Shown one piece after another: positions 48,012 to 59,934 of a DNA stretch of 64,000 nucleotides (within the stretch, counting starts at the first letter, position 1; each line of letters begins with the position of its first letter). The stretch is taken from NCBI RefSeq assembly GCF_963082655.1, contig NC_081556.1, positions 155,553,578 through 155,617,577 on the forward strand, written 5' to 3'. The notes beneath the pieces were generated by a model. The model was not told where the DNA came from. It saw only the letters and a list, made by a program, of their open reading frames with translations, and searched no databases. Source of the DNA: Stomoxys calcitrans (lineage: Eukaryota; Arthropoda; Insecta; Diptera; Muscidae). The position numbers and the translations under genes were made by a program.

Positions 48012-48173
48012 GGTTAGGTTAGGTAACAGTGACAGTCCGTTACAGACACACTTAGACAATTTTGAGTCCATTGTAATACCACAGCGACAGACCAAGGCTT
48101 CTGGCGGAATCGAACCCACGACCCCAGCACTGGTAATCCAAGCACGCTCCCAACTCGGCTACCGGTGCGCACC
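48012..48173 (-). mobile_element. SINE-A, reverse
   Basis: 'ggaatcgaacccacgacc' is the reversed B box and 'ccaactcggctacc' the reversed A box. Tail 'aggttaggttaggtaa' at the left. No clear target duplication. Confidence 0.9.
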
Positions 48174-48480
48174 TTAAATTTTAAATTTAATATTGAAAAG
48201 AAATGCAATGATACCTACTCTTGGAATGTTGAAATGTCAACTTCAAAGACAGGGGAAAAATTTCCCAGCTAAACTATTCATTGTACAATTTTCCAAGTGA
48301 GTCCGATTACACGCCGCCACTTTCACCTTACCTAATATTTGTTCCAAGTATAAAACAAACCTCAACCTGTATTTGTATACATTGTGCATTTTGGGCTTTT
48401 TACTCTCATATTCTTAAAGTTAATACAACAAGAGCCGATATGTCTATCTTTTAAAAATGTATTCAAATTATCATACTATT

Positions 48481-49190
48481 GTTATACTCTCCACCATAGG
48501 ATGGGGGTATACTAATTTCGTCATTCTGTTTGTGACTCCTCGAAATATTCGTCTAAGACCCCATAAAGTATATATATTATTGATCGTCATGACATTTTAA
48601 GTCATGTCCGTCCATCTTTCTGTCTCTCGAAAGCACGCTAACTTTCGAAGGAGTTAAGCTAGCCGCTTGAAATTTTGCACAAGTACTTTTCATTAGTGTA
48701 GGTCGGCTGGGATTGTTAATGGGCCAAATCGGTCCATGTTTTCATATAGCTGCCATATAAACCGATCTTGGATCTTGACTTCTTGAGCCTCTAGAGGTCG
48801 CAATTCTCGTCCGATTTGACTGAAATTTTGCATGAAGTGTTTCGTTATGACTTCCAATAACTGTGCTAAGAATAGCTGTGTGCTGCTAAGTATGATTCAA
48901 ATCGGTTCATAAGCTGGTATAGCTGTCATATAAACCGATCTCGGATCTTGACTTCTTGAGACAATAGAGAGCGCAATTCTCAACCGATTTGGCTGAAATT
49001 TAGCATGAGATGTTTTGTTATGACTTCCAATAACTGTTCTAAGTATGGTGCAAATCGGTTCATAACCTGATATAGCTGTCATTTAAACCGATCTGGGATC
49101 TTGACTTCTTGAGCTTCTAAAGGTCGCAATTCTCATCCGATTTGGAAGAAATTTTGTACAACGGCTTCTCTCATGACCTTAAACATAATT
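48481..49190 (-). mobile_element. INE-1-like element, reverse, truncated by a LINE
   Basis: From 'atactctccaccataggatggg' through monomers 'gatcttgacttcttgagc'. The monomer at 49140-49185 breaks off where LINE sequence begins. Confidence 0.85.
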
Positions 49191-49194
49191 GTGT

Positions 49195-50945
49195 AATAAG
49201 GGGAAGGGAAAGAGGGGGTAGTGTTTATTGATATTAGTTTTAAATTTCTAAACGTCAATGTCGGTGGGAAAGACATTAGCATAAAGTCGATTCCACATAC
49301 GAATGGTACGGGCGAAAAATTAATTTTCTCAGTAATGCATGGTTCAGTCGACTGGCCAATCACTTACAAACGGGTGTGAGTTCCTGGCAAGTCTTGTATT
49401 CCTGGTGAACATCCTAACGTCAGGGATAAGAAGACGAATATCCCTGGATCACGCGCATTGAAAATAACGATAGAGCGATACAACGCTACTCCCATTCCGA
49501 CGATGTTCAAGAGAAGCAATAGAGTTGGATACCCTACTGTGCCCAATCAACATCATCGCACTCCGTTGGATGATTTTGGAGCTCCTGCCCATATATGAGA
49601 GATATATTCCATCCTCGGCCTGATGTAGGTAGTATAGATATGGAGAAGATCAGAAGAGGTGAAATATTTCCTGGACCGATTAAGAAAGCCCAAACATTTG
49701 AATACTTCTTTCGACACTTCGAATACGTGTTTTGACCAACGGACATCACATTGTATCTTCATGCCCAGAACATCAAGAGCATCTGACTGTTCAATATCTA
49801 TACCGTCGATAGATATCGACGATTGTATTGGGTCAGTGAATCGCTTGTGACACAAGAAACAGCACTGCGTCTTCTGTGCGGAAATGGCCAACAAATTCTG
49901 GGAGGGCGTCTCATCCATAATGCGCCTACTGTCCACAATTTCTTGAGGACTGGGCCTATGGTCGAATGAATATGAATGACACAGCCTACTGTCATCGGCA
50001 AATGAGTAGACTGGATTCAAAGTCTGACCCAATAGATCATCAATGAAAATAAGAAAAAAAGGGAAGGGAAAAGGACAGAGCCTTGTGGCACACCTACGGT
50101 CAATGTATACTCATTTGATGAGAACCCATCTACAACAACTCGTATAGTGCGATCTCTGAGAAAGATCGATATAAATCGAACGAAGTTATTACCGACTCCA
50201 AAAGCGTCAAGCGTCGATAAAAGTGCATCGTGCTAGACCCTATCAAATGCCTTGGAAATATCCAGAGCCACGACCTTACTCTCACCAAACTGGCGGATAG
50301 AGCCACTCCATCGTTCCGACAAAAATGCCTTAGGTCCCATACTGTCTGTCACTAAGAAGGCCATTGAACTCTAAGTATCTGACAAGATGATGGTTAACCA
50401 TACTCTCCATAACCTTGGAGAGCGCGGCTGATAATTCGCAGGGTTGTTGGCCCCTCCTTTCTTGGGGATGGGCTGAACGTTCGCAACCTTCCAACGAGCC
50501 TGGAAAACTCCCGCACGGTAAGCAAGGTTGAAAAGGTTGCGTAGTGGACAAGCAAGCATCGAAGAACACTTACAAAGGACAAGTGTTGATATACCGTCCG
50601 AGCCCGTAGATTTATTAACATCGAGATCCGCAAGGGCCCTTTTAACTCCATGTGGTCAAAATAATATCTGAGGCATCGAACTAGGTACACTATCAATCAC
50701 GGGGAGTGGTTGATTGCTAAACGGCAAGAAAGAATTTCCTACAAACATTTCAGCCAGTAGATTAGCCTTATCAACCGGGTCAGTGAATACCTGATCATCC
50801 TCAACAATAGTTGCGATTGCCGATGGGATGCCCTTTACTCTTTTTACGAATGATCAGAAGCAATAACTTTGGCACGAAGACGCTGTTCGTAAAGAAACTT
50901 TTCGTGTCTAAGTACTCTGGCACACGAAGTACTTGCCTCTTTGAC
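49195..50945 (-). pseudogene. Jockey/CR1-like non-LTR retrotransposon, 5'-truncated ORF2
   Basis: Reading right to left on the minus strand: the pre-RT region (SVKEASTSCARVLRHEKF, 50940-50880); RT finger segment (FQARWKVANVQPIPKKGGAN at about 50480); ALSKVMESMVNHHLVRYLEF; motif A as VVALDISKAFDRV with the following Trp changed to TAG at 50235-50233; motif B GVPQGSVLFPS; intact motif C FADD at about 50002-49991; and thumb LGFLNRSRKYFTSSDLLHIY. The C-terminal RMWNRLYANVFPTD ends near 49200. At least one frameshift and several stops. Inserted in INE-1-like DNA. Endonuclease absent. Confidence 0.9.
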
Positions 50946-51018
50946 AGATTTCCTTTATGGAAGTGTCAAATAAACCTATTTTAAGGCTTCGTAAAGTTTA
51001 GTGAATGCGGACGTTAGA
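50941..51018. repeat. Dispersed 78-bp repeat, copy 2
   Basis: Partner of 11531-11608. It is continuous with the upstream edge of the LINE, so it may be part of it. Confidence 0.6.
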
Positions 51019-52035
51019 AATGAATTGTTTATGATTTTTGTAAAATTTGGCTTGATGCGATTCTTGGAGGTAGCTTTGTAAAGAGTTTTTAATTTAAATG
51101 CGTAACTTAACCTTACAACTATTCCATTTCTACCAACAAACCACCGAAACCATTTATTTTTCGAATTTATTCATTCACAAAATTCATTTCAAAATCCAAA
51201 GTGCAAAACGTTTCAAGCTACAAACAGGGCATAGTTGTGTAGACTGCATATTTTGCAATTTTAATACAAAGGCAAATTAAATCTCTTTATGTGCTGTGTA
51301 TAAGTGTGGAGCAAAGGAAGCAAATAGCGCTTCTTTTTTGTTATTCTACTAATTTATTAATGACATTGTTGTTTTTGTTATTTTGCCAAGGTATTCACTT
51401 GAGATTATCATTAGCATAAATAATCCACATACCTTCAAGCCTTTGTGTCGCCCCTATCGAATGGGAGCAGGAATCAGAGGCCAAGCTAATTGAATTAAAC
51501 TACAGCACTAAGAGTTCTTAGTCAGTGTCTTGTGGGTAAACAATAACACCAGCAGCGACAACAACAACAATCACAATGGAAAAGTTCAATGAAATATGAA
51601 ATGGAACAAGTTAAATGCAGCAACAGCACTTTACGCATAAACATAAATACTAACTATCAACAATTCAGCACTCTTTGTAATGCATAGCAATCATAGTATA
51701 ATTTACAAATGAATAAAAAATCTCCATCTGCATTAATTAACACTTTCATGCTATCAACACTAACTATCAACAGATAAAACTGGCTGAGGTAGTGTAACGA
51801 TAGACAAAAATAGGTTTTCTTCACGTCATAGAAATGCTACAACCCTTTAATTAGTTGCAAATATTTGTTAAAATAAATCTCAGAAAGTATGATGATATCA
51901 ATTAATTTAAATGTTGATACAAATAAATGTCATTCGCAATGAACAATAACAAGAAATAGCGCTTTAAGTTCAGCGGAGTCTTATAAAAGGTTGCATCACT
52001 TGCAGAAAACGGAAGTGGAAAAGCTCAATGAACAT
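51019..52035. other. Unique DNA, no gene supported
   Basis: Leader-like CAA-rich run at 51545-51577 followed by ATGGAAAAG, but that frame stops after 7 codons. Confidence 0.4.
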
Positions 52036-52290
52036 TAAGAATGTCGAAAGGTACTTTACAGAACATTTGTCTCTTTGTGTCGATATTCTGTGATCCTTCT
52101 GCAATCTCAGACACCAAGTTTCGAGATGTCTTTCACCACTTGATCTTTCCATTGGAGTTTTGGTCGTCCCGGTTTGAGTGTACCGTAATGCGTGCTGGCC
52201 AACGCGATCGTTGTATTTTGATACGTTTTACTATGCTAAGATCGTCATACAGTTTGTGGTTCATTCGACGCCTATATTCTCCATCAATTA
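52036..52290 (-). pseudogene. RTE-like LINE C-terminal remnant
   Basis: Minus strand reads EYRRRMNHKLYDDLSIVKRI and KIQRSRW, then after a frame change and apparent deletion LKPGRPKLQWKDQVVKDISK, then LGV and stop. This is the C-terminal region typical of RTE-like endonuclease/RT proteins ('RIKIQRLRWLGH ... GRPK.RW.DQV'). The middle 'GH..RM' part is missing. Plus frame 52041-52304 is its shadow. Confidence 0.75.
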
Positions 52291-52469
52291 AAACTGGTAT
52301 ATAAATGCATACGCCTTATCAAAGTGTCGCCTCCGGTCTTAAATAGTTCAACGGGCAAACCCTCGGCTCCTGCTGGTTGTTCTTCAGTTGGAGGTAAATA
52401 TTCTGTCGAAATTTACCAATTGGAAATGCCGCAAATTAGAGAAAAGGTAAACGAAACGTGAACGAAAAC

Positions 52470-53110
52470 CACTTAGTAAAGGCAAAAGTCGGGCGGTGCC
52501 GACTTTATAATACCCTACACATAACCTATAAGTACAAAGTGTGAGCTATATCTAATTCTGAACCAATTTCTGTGGACCTCGAGGATGTTTTCAGATGGGT
52601 TATTAAACAACCCGTATCATATTTCAAGCAAATCAAATATGTTCAAACTGTAATAACTACGATTGACAAATGGCAACATTATTGCCATTTATATATGGGA
52701 GCTACCAAACAAATTAGATATTGTGGTACGCCTCGAGGAAAGCGTTGTGCACAATTTGGCAAGATTAGTTATTAAATGCACTTACAGTTGCTCTAGAAAA
52801 GAAAATCGGGGGATATACATATATGGCAGCTGTATTTAAATCTGGACCGATTTCTAAGAAATTCACCAGTGATATCAGGAGTCAAAAAAAAAATACTTCC
52901 TGCAAATTTCGAGAGATTAGGTTATCAAATGAGCACTTTTTTGCAATATATCTCAGAATCGGACAAACATATATATGGGAGCTATACCTCAATCTGAACC
53001 GATTTCGACCAAACTCTTTAATAGTGGTCGAGGAAAGCGTTGAGCAAAATTTTGGGAAGATTGGTCAATAAACGGGCTTGCAGTGGCTCAGGTAGTGAAA
53101 ATCGGGCGAT
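52470..53110 (+). mobile_element. INE-1-like element, subfamily C (5' half)
   Basis: 5' end at 52475 with inverted repeat AAAGTCGG ... CCGACTTT and 'ataataccctacac'. Monomers 'catatatgggagctatacctcaatctgaaccg' follow. Confidence 0.8.
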
Positions 53111-53114
53111 ATAC

Positions 53115-53860
53115 ATATATGAGAGCTATTTCTAAATCTGAACCGATTTCTATGAAATTCGCCACTAATGTGACGGCTATATCAGATTATGGACTGATTT
53201 AGACCATACTTGGCACAGTTGTTGGAAATCATACAAAAACGAAATGTGCAAAATTTCAGCCAAGTAGTGAATTGCGCCCTCTGGAGGCTGAACAAATCTT
53301 ATTGGGAGAACGGTGTCATAAAAACGTCATACAGGGTGGCTGATGAATATTGCTACAATGATGAATATTGCTACATTTTTTTTTCGGTGTATGGAATACA
53401 TTTTTCTTTTATTCATGTTAAATTAAATTATTAAATTAATTATTAAATTATTATTAATTAAATTAATTAATTAATTAATTAAATTAATTATTAAATTATT
53501 ATTATTAAATAGAAAAAAAGTTATTACATTTTTTTTTGGTAGCGGCTTTCATCAGCCACCCTGTAGTATAAAATTTCACCCCAATCGAATTTGGGAATTG
53601 CAGCTGCTAGAGGCTCAAAAAGTATAATTGGTTTATATGGGAGCTATATCCAAAAATTGACCGGTTTCAACCATTTACAATCCCAACCGACCTACACTAA
53701 TAAGAAGTATTTATGCAAAATTTCAGCCGCCTAGTGTGCTATCGACAGACGGACCGGCATGGCTGGATCGGTTTAAAATGTCATGACGATCAAGAATATA
53801 TATATACTTTATGGGGTCTTAGACCAATATTTCGACGTGCTATCGTCTCGTTTCATGAGA
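53115..53860 (+). mobile_element. INE-1-like element (3' part) with MITE insertion
   Basis: 'tatatcagattatggactg', 'cccaaccgacctacactaataag', 'catggctggatcgg', 'tatactttatggggtcttag'. Interrupted at 53332-53563. Confidence 0.8.
53332..53563. mobile_element. MITE with CAGGGTGGCTGATGAA ends, 232 bp
   Basis: Left end CAGGGTGGCTGATGAA and right end TTCATCAGCCACCCTG are perfect 16-bp inverted repeats, with TA on both sides (53330-53331, 53564-53565). The interior is (ATTA)n-rich, with a small duplication 'gatgaatattgctaca'. TIR and TA point to Tc1/mariner. Confidence 0.9.
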
Positions 53861-54129
53861 CAAATTAATCGATAAATCGGCAACCCCTCTCTATTTTGTT
53901 TGTCAATCATTGAAACTTAATTTTCAAATAACGGTTAATTGAATAACTCAAAAACACATACAAATGTACACCCTAGGTTGTCTTAAATCTGCCAGTCCTC
54001 ATTGATGTTAGAGAAGTTGTTCCGCAGTTCCTTAAAGGATCATTAGTGGGCGCATTTAACTTATTTATTAACCTATATGACGTGTGTTTTAAAAGTCATT
54101 AATTTACTTCACATACTGAATTTCAAAGA

Positions 54130-54390
54130 AATTAGATACAAATTCTCAATGCAATGCCCAATAGCCCACATCGATAAGAGAATCTGAGCAATTGTTCAAG
54201 TGGATAGCTTTGTTTGTTCTAATATTATAGTGATTTCCACAGACTCATGAACATGACCAGATCGACTAAAAATGCCAAGACGATCAAGAAAATATATGCT
54301 TTATAGGGTTGCAGATCAACATTTCAAGGTGTTGTAAACGGAGTCACCAGATTAGTATGCTCCCATTATATGGTGGTGGGTACAAAAAAG
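54130..54390 (+). mobile_element. INE-1-like 3' end
   Basis: 'aatgcccaatagcccacatcgataag', 'aacatgaccagatcgac', 'tatatggtggtgggtac'. Confidence 0.75.
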
Positions 54391-54529
54391 GCTATGAAAC
54401 CACAAATCTTGAATATAATTGCTATGATGTTTGAAATCATATCAGAGCAATATTTAAATGAAACATATTGAAACATATATTTTCTCTATAAGTTAGCTAA
54501 TGGTTTAGAAAATACAATATAAACAACAA

Positions 54530-55712
54530 AAAAGGCGTTAAGTTCGGCCGGGCCAAACTTTGGATACCCACCACCTCGGGTATGTATGTAAACCACCTTT
54601 CGTCAAAATCCGATGAAAAATGCATGCTATGGGGCATGCATTATGCCTAAATACTGACAAGTACAAGTCATTGTTCAATTGTGTATAACAAAATTTTGAT
54701 CTTTTTAGTAGCTAAATCTAAAAATAAACCGATCTGAACCATATACGACACGCATGTCGAAAAGCCTAACATAAGTCACTGTGTCAAATCTTAGTGAAAT
54801 CGGATTATAAATGTGCCATTTATGGGGCCAAGACTTTAAATGAAGATATCGGTCTATATGGCAGACATATCCAAATCTGGACCGATCTGGGCCAAGTTGC
54901 AGATAAAAGTCGAAGAGCCTAACATAATTCACTGTCACAAATTTCGATGAAATCAGACAATAAATGCGCCTTTTATGGCCCCTGACCTTAAATCGAGATG
55001 TCGGTCTATATGACAGCTGTATCCAAATCATGACCGATCTGAGCCAGATTGAAGAAGAATGTCGAAGGGCCCAACACAACTCATTGTTCCAAATTTCGGC
55101 AACATCGAGCAATAAATGCCCTTTTTACGGGCCCAAGACCTTAAATTGAGAGATCGGTCTATATGACAGCTATATTCAAATCTGGACCGATCTTGGCTAA
55201 ATTGAAGAAGAATGTCGAAGGTCTGAACCAATCTAGGCCAAATTGACGAAGGATGTCGAAAGGCCTAACACAACTCACTGTCCCAAATTTCAGCAAAATC
55301 GGATAATAAATGTGGCCTTAATCGGAGGATCGGTCTATATGACAGTTATATCCAAATCTAGACCGATCTGGGCCAAATTGAAGAAGGATGGCTTTTATGT
55401 CCTAAAACCCTAAATCGAGAGATCAGTCTATATGAGGGCTATATCAATATATAGTCCGATATAGCCCATCTTCGAACTTAACCTGCTTATGGACAAAAAA
55501 AGAGTCTGTGCAAAGTTTTAGCTCTATATCTCTATTTTTAAAGACTGTAGCGTGATTTCAACAGACAGGCGGACGGACATGTTACGATCGTCTCCGATTT
55601 TTACGATTTTTGATCAAGAATATATGTTCTTTATAAGGTCGGTAGTAAATATTTCGATGTGTTGCAAACGGAATGACAAAATGAATACTTCGGTGGTGGG
55701 TATAAAAATTTA
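54530..55712 (+). mobile_element. INE-1-like element, complete
   Basis: 5' 'aaaaggcgttaagttcggccgggcc'; 3' 'acttcggtggtgggtataaaaa'. About six 'atcgagagatcggtctatat' monomers. It is the no-minisatellite counterpart of 19313-21172. Confidence 0.9.
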
Positions 55713-56124
55713 TTTCATATCCCAATGTATATTGAAAAGTTTGTCTAATTCTAAAAATATAGCCAATTTAAACAAAATGAAATGAATTGAATATATAACA
55801 ACAACTACTTATTATCTAATATATAAGTGTGGCTATATAATGATGTAGAATATTCTATTTGAATTGTAAATGAAACAAAAGTGCTAAGTATTTAATATCA
55901 ATACAATTTTATTATCACTTTGCTGTCGTAAGTGTGTGTGGTTTTATAATCGATTTCTTTCTTGTTCCTCGTATTTCGTTTGCATTTAAAGTGTGAAATA
56001 AATTATTGTAATATTTATGTTGTAACATTGTGTTACTCTACAATCATTTTTAATCAATCATTCAATCAATGTATACTTTCTATATAAGATATGCCCTAAG
56101 GATTACTCTCTAAATGCGTTAGGC

Positions 56125-56205
56125 ATGAGCAATACTCGTTCGCCGTCTGCTCTCTACAAACAACAAATCAAAAAGGAACCAAAGGAGTATGTCATCAATC
56201 TATAG
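56125..56205 (+). CDS. Short open frame with KEP-type motif (possible small exon)
   Basis: MSNTRSPSALYKQQIKKEPK continues to a stop at 56203. IKKEPKE is the kind of sumoylation-like motif (psi-K-x-E) common in transcription factors. 'ggagtatgtc' gives a GTATGT donor-like site at about 56190 and 'aatgcgttag' a weak acceptor at about 56122. The frame is open leftward to about 56026. No homolog identified; may be chance. Confidence 0.2.
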   Translation: MSNTRSPSALYKQQIKKEPKEYVINL

Positions 56206-56858
56206 CATTAAATAAATAGTTGGTAGGTATGTATAATAGATAGGTATTTCTAATAAGAAATAAGAGTAAAATATTAACTAAACATTGTTGTATTTTTAAT
56301 TTGGTTTCATTATTGCACTACTCTTTTTTGGTTTTTGTTTTTTATTTTTCAATAACAGTTTGTGTGTTTAAAACAACTGAGAACAAATTTGTCTACATTC
56401 AATTAAAACTTAAAGATAATTGGTAATTTTTTTATTTTTCCTTTTTTTGCAAAAACAAACTTAATGAAACAATTGACTAAAGGAAATACTGTAGGTGGTA
56501 TTGCACAAAACTAACCATACTTCATTTTCTTATATTTCTCACCTTCACCTTCCATCATTCAGATTGACTTACAAATGTCTTAGATTATTTTGATTAAACA
56601 ATAATTTTGTTTTAAGAGAAGAATAAAAACCAAGTTGACTTACTACAAATCTATGATGATAAGTTAACAAATAGAATTGAATGTGGTTTATGGGATTCCT
56701 ATATACATATACAAAGGTGTTCAATAAATTAGCTCATTTGTTGTAAATCACACAACTATGGTCATCCAATCCAAAGGGAAGGGGCTGAACTAATCAAAAT
56801 ATTGTAACAAAGATACTTCGAGTTTTTTTTTTAGTGTTGTAAATTATTAATCTTAATG

Positions 56859-56904
56859 GTCTAGGGTTTATTGTGTTTAGTGTCTAGGGTTTATTGTGTT
56901 TAGT
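56859..56904. repeat. Perfect 23-bp tandem duplication
   Basis: GTCTAGGGTTTATTGTGTTT plus AGT, twice in direct succession. Confidence 0.97.
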
Positions 56905-58267
56905 TACTCATATATATGTATATATAAATATGTTTGATTATCATACATCAGTATGAAGTACTATGTAATTTTGTCGAGTTTAAGTTGTTACAGAACTAAT
57001 ACACATAAACTTCTACGGTATTAAGAAATTTTGTTCAAAACTATATATATTGTGTTAAGTTTATTCCATTGTGTCTAACTTCGTCAGTAAAAAATAGGAT
57101 TTAACAAATAAATATTTAAGAATAATTAATACCGAAATCATAAAAGGTAAAACATTGTGGAAAACAAACAGAATATAGGCAACTCGGGCATCATCAAATG
57201 CTGATGGCCATACATTCAAAAAGAAATTTAAAGATTTCGATAACTATTTTTAGCCAAAGACGTTAGACTTTAACAAGCGGACTCAACCTTTCACTTAGAA
57301 TTTCGATGGCTGACTGAATTTTTCACAATTTTTCTTTTCCCTTTTAATAGTAAATCTTTAAGCTGAGTTTACATGGCACATCATCATCGTACTCATCGTG
57401 TGTACGTGTTGATTACAGCTTTTGCCTAAAACGGTACATCGATTTCTCTTTACTTTTCTTTGATTTTATTTTATTTTTTCATACATTACTTTTCATTTCT
57501 TAACCTTATTTGTCACAGAACGTGTTCTTCAATATCTGTCAATTATTGATTACACATTTCTTTGTAAACGGTAATCGATAGACCTCATTCATCGAAAAAA
57601 TCAAATGATTTTGATTTTTCAGCCATGACTGATGATTATGTGTACATGTGACGAATACACCTTTGTTTTCACCAATACTATTGAAATGACCATACATCAG
57701 ATGTACCATGTAAGCTCAGCATTAAGAATTTTCTATTTGAACATATTAAAATGTGGTTTTTTCATTAACTTAAGCAGGGCGCTCTGTTCCGATTCTGGAA
57801 TAGTTGTAAAAAAAGTGAAATTTGAGCAAGATATGGCAACTAAAAAGGGTGCTATATGTACTTTAAAATAGGCAATTTATTATTAAAAAATTGGAAAATC
57901 CCTCGAGTTTAAAATTCCAAACAGCAGATCCATTAATTGGGCACATGTTTTTTTTACTCCATATGAAAAAAAATGTTTGCACCCAATAATATTTGTAGCC
58001 TCCACAACGAATTAACTAAAAAATGACGATTTCAAAATCATCTTTTGCCGAAGGGGGTATTTTGGGAATAGTTGTAAAAAATTCAAGCAGAATTTATTTT
58101 TGATTTTTTTATTGACACTTTTATCTGCAATATTCAAAAATAATAAGTAATATATCTCTATTCGTTTTTTCTTAAAGATATCTCTAAAAGTTCTCATATT
58201 TCGGAATTGTTTTTTCCACCATTTTTTTTTTTTGACATTTCTCTTTAGTTAGGTTTGCCATTTCATC

Positions 58268-58881
58268 ATGGAATGATATTCGAACCAACAACGAATCGAA
58301 ATTATTAAAATTTACTACCGAAATTCCGAATCAGGCGTCTTATTGTTTACATCGAAAAAACATGAGGCTCATTTCTGTCTGAATGGCTTCGTCAATAAGC
58401 AAAATATGCGTTATTGGTCAAACAGCAATCCTCACGTACTCCATAAGACATCATTGCATTCCGTAAAAATTACAGTTTGGTACAGTTTACGCGCCGGCGG
58501 CATCATTGGGCCGTACTTCCTCTGTGAATGTGTATCGCTGTCATTCAATGATAACAGAATATTTTTGACCCCAATTTAGATGATATAGACTCGGAGGACA
58601 TTTGGTTCCAACAGAACGGCGCCACTAGACACACAGCGTATGTCACAATCAATTTATTGGAAAACAAGTTTGGAGAACGTGTTATCTCACGAAATGGTCC
58701 AGTTGATTCGCCGCCTCGGTTGAGTGATTTGACGAATATCGAACTCGAAATTGCAGGAAATAAGAGTGCAAATAAACTGCCAAAAACCATCTTGATAAGA
58801 TTGAATGTGGCTTTAGAAAATCCTAAACAGCCTTATTCAATCTTTTTGTTAATCACATGTCGTCACCTGAGAATAACTTAA
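58268..58881 (+). pseudogene. Tc1/mariner-superfamily transposase, internally deleted and inactive
   Basis: ATG at 58268 opens an N-terminal helix-turn-helix start (YSNQQRIEIIKIYYRNSE) with a TGA at the third codon. After about 20 residues it jumps in frame to the catalytic domain (EAHFCLNGFVNKQNMRYW, VKITVWYSLRAGGIIGPYF). Roughly 100 or more residues of DNA-binding domain are missing. After a frameshift near 58520-58580 it continues DDIDSEDIWFQQNGATRHTA, where the family has WFQQDGA, so the second catalytic Asp is Asn. It then reads VISRNGPVDSPPRLSDLT. No inverted ends recognised. Confidence 0.85.
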
Positions 58882-59934
58882 ATCTTCGGATCAAATCCCG
58901 GCGAGAACATTAAAAAAAAAGAAAAATTACAAACTATAGTGGGTTATGAAATCAAGTCGAAGGTTTCTACTTCTTCAGAAAATTAAGCACTGCGTTGTCA
59001 AATTAACCCCATTGGTTTAAAAAAGAGAATCAACGCACAAAAGTTATCAGATCATAAATCAACAACAGTTTTTTGAGAACGAAACATTCGTAACTTTACC
59101 CAGGCATTCACATTCTGACAACATCTTGTTTACAGTTTAATTGAATGATTTAAACGGAATATGACAGATGAGTCTTAAGCCTATAACGAAGTTTTTCTTA
59201 TGACTCTTCTGATCGCCGGTGAATTTCATAGAAATCGCTTCAGATGTAGATATAATTCCCGATTTTTCTCAGTGTAATTACAAATTGGTTTTATTCAAAA
59301 CCAAGAATAAAAAGATAAGATGTACAATTTCTAGTTGTCAAGTACATTCTACAAGAGTATAAATCCATAGAGAAGGCAATAACGTTGTTCAAATATTCAT
59401 TGAGCTGGAAGTGATTGTTTTTTAACTTGCAATAGGTCAAGTTTCAGATGTCAACGTTACAATTCCAGACCGTAGGAGACGATTTAAATTAAGTTCTAAT
59501 GTGTATTAAGCTTACGCATAATATACATCAGAATAATAATCTTTTTGGATATTGATAAAGTGGGAGTAGCCGTAAAAATGCGTCTAGGAAGAACTTAGTT
59601 GGTATCTTCATCGCCGGTTAATTTGCAGGCTATCAATTACAAGTCATGAAAAGATGAGAAAATAGTATCGGGATATTTGGGAATATGTTGATTTAAGGTT
59701 TATTTATGTTACCCAATCATTATATCCCAAAATAGTAAGACGAAGTTGCAAAGTCTCGTACATTTTCTTTCAAAAAAAGTATTGCGGAGCGTAACCAACA
59801 ACCTCAAAAAAAGGTTTGTCGAAGTGGAACTTTGAAATCGTTAAGCAGCAACTTAGAAGTGCAAAGAATAATCCGGAATAAATGGATGTAAAGAATTCCA
59901 TGCTGCTATTAAAATTCCAATATCGCTCTTTATT
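58882..59934. other. Unique DNA with a small INE-1-like scrap
   Basis: 'caaatcccggcgagaacat' at about 58893 is a SINE-B-like scrap. 59200-59265 resembles subfamily C. Otherwise unrecognised. Confidence 0.4.

Larger units (their letters stand above)
55713..58267. other. Longest repeat-free stretch; no confirmed gene
   Basis: AT-rich unique DNA with AATAAA motifs (for example about 55997) and a perfect 23-bp tandem repeat at 56859-56904. An acceptor-like 'cttatttgtcacag' lies at about 57518. The phrase 'ggaatagttgtaaaaaa' occurs at 57796 and 58065. Could include untranslated or intronic host sequence. Confidence 0.35.
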
